A stretch of DNA of 5,092 nucleotides, from contig CANJYY010000231.1 in the NCBI GenBank assembly GCA_947479185.1, positions 1 through 5,092 on the forward strand. The letters are read 5' to 3'. Each line of letters opens with the position of its first letter. Position 1 is the stretch's first letter. The notes beneath the pieces were generated by a model. The model ran no database searches, had not been told where the DNA came from, and saw nothing but the letters and a program-made list of their open reading frames with translations. This DNA is from Caulobacteraceae bacterium (GTDB lineage: Bacteria > Pseudomonadota > Alphaproteobacteria > Caulobacterales > Caulobacteraceae). A program made the position numbers and the translations under genes. Below are positions 4,975-5,092 of the stretch, one piece after another.

Positions 4975-5092
4975 ATGGCCGCCAAACGCGCCCTCTCGTC
5001 CGCCGTCGTCTATCGCGACCCGAGGGCGGCGCTGAAATGGCTGGAAGCGGCCTTCGGCTTCGAGACCACCCTGCTGATCGAGGACGAGGCCG
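4975..5092 (+). CDS. VOC family (glyoxalase/bleomycin-resistance fold) protein, N-terminal part
   Basis: This gene is cut by the window edge; only 39 residues are visible. They read MAAKRALSSAVVYRDP, then RAALKWLEAAFGFE (17-30), then TTLLIEDEA. The pattern of a beta strand, Y-x-D, A-x-x-W-L-x-x-A-F-G-F-E and another strand is typical of the first beta-alpha-beta unit of vicinal-oxygen-chelate proteins, especially the group often annotated as glyoxalase or PhnB-like. ATG at 4975 has a clear ribosome site (GGAG, 6 nt spacing). The frame is open to the edge. Members range from metal-dependent enzymes to antibiotic-binding proteins, so no reaction can be assigned from this fragment. It probably starts a separate transcription unit, given the hairpin and promoter-like sequence before it. 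Confidence 0.82.
   Translation, partial: MAAKRALSSAVVYRDPRAALKWLEAAFGFETTLLIEDEA

Noticed and set aside
251..5092. Possible shared methylglyoxal-detoxification role of the DJ-1 family and VOC genes
   Set aside because: They lie 4 kb apart with unrelated genes, opposite-strand units and hairpins between them, and neither substrate can be inferred.
1..5092. CRISPR arrays, tRNA or rRNA genes, insertion sequences
   Set aside because: I saw no regularly spaced repeats, no tRNA-like cloverleaf sequence, no rRNA sequence and no transposase motifs on reading both strands.

Overview
The window looks like chromosomal DNA from a GC-rich alphaproteobacterium. Caulobacterales (a Brevundimonas- or Caulobacter-like organism) is my best guess. 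The clues are the strong GC bias at third codon positions, the AEAEAD...AAGR antitoxin type, and a secreted nucleotide pyrophosphatase/phosphodiesterase. The taxonomic call is inference only.

Layout from left to right. Positions 1-250 hold no gene I can support. Positions 251-928 (+) encode a complete DJ-1/PfpI (Hsp31-like) protein with its Cys-His and Glu residues in place. Facing it on the minus strand is a small toxin-antitoxin locus at 1068-1753: a 70-aa antitoxin followed by an overlapping ParE/RelE-type toxin. The toxin reading frame does not stop at the usual end of a ParE protein. It continues in frame into about 70 residues that resemble the antitoxin encoded just upstream, so the locus reads antitoxin / toxin-antitoxin fusion. 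The intergenic stretch 929-1067 between the convergent genes contains a small GC hairpin that could end transcription. Further upstream on the minus strand, and only 42 nt from the antitoxin, is a two-gene ABC exporter: ATPase 3545-2652 and ABC-2 permease 2662-1796, overlapping by 11 nt.

A roughly 116-nt divergent intergenic region separates the exporter from a plus-strand gene (3662-4885) for a secreted NPP-type phosphodiesterase with a clear signal peptide and a complete two-metal active site. After a GC hairpin and an AT-rich region with promoter- and operator-like sequence, the window ends inside the start of a VOC (glyoxalase/bleomycin-resistance fold) gene at 4975.

Functional links: the ATPase and permease clearly form one transporter. 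The toxin-antitoxin genes clearly form one unit and may be partly co-transcribed with the exporter. The DJ-1, phosphodiesterase and VOC genes appear to be separate transcription units. The most unusual feature is the toxin with a second, antitoxin-like copy fused to its C-terminus.
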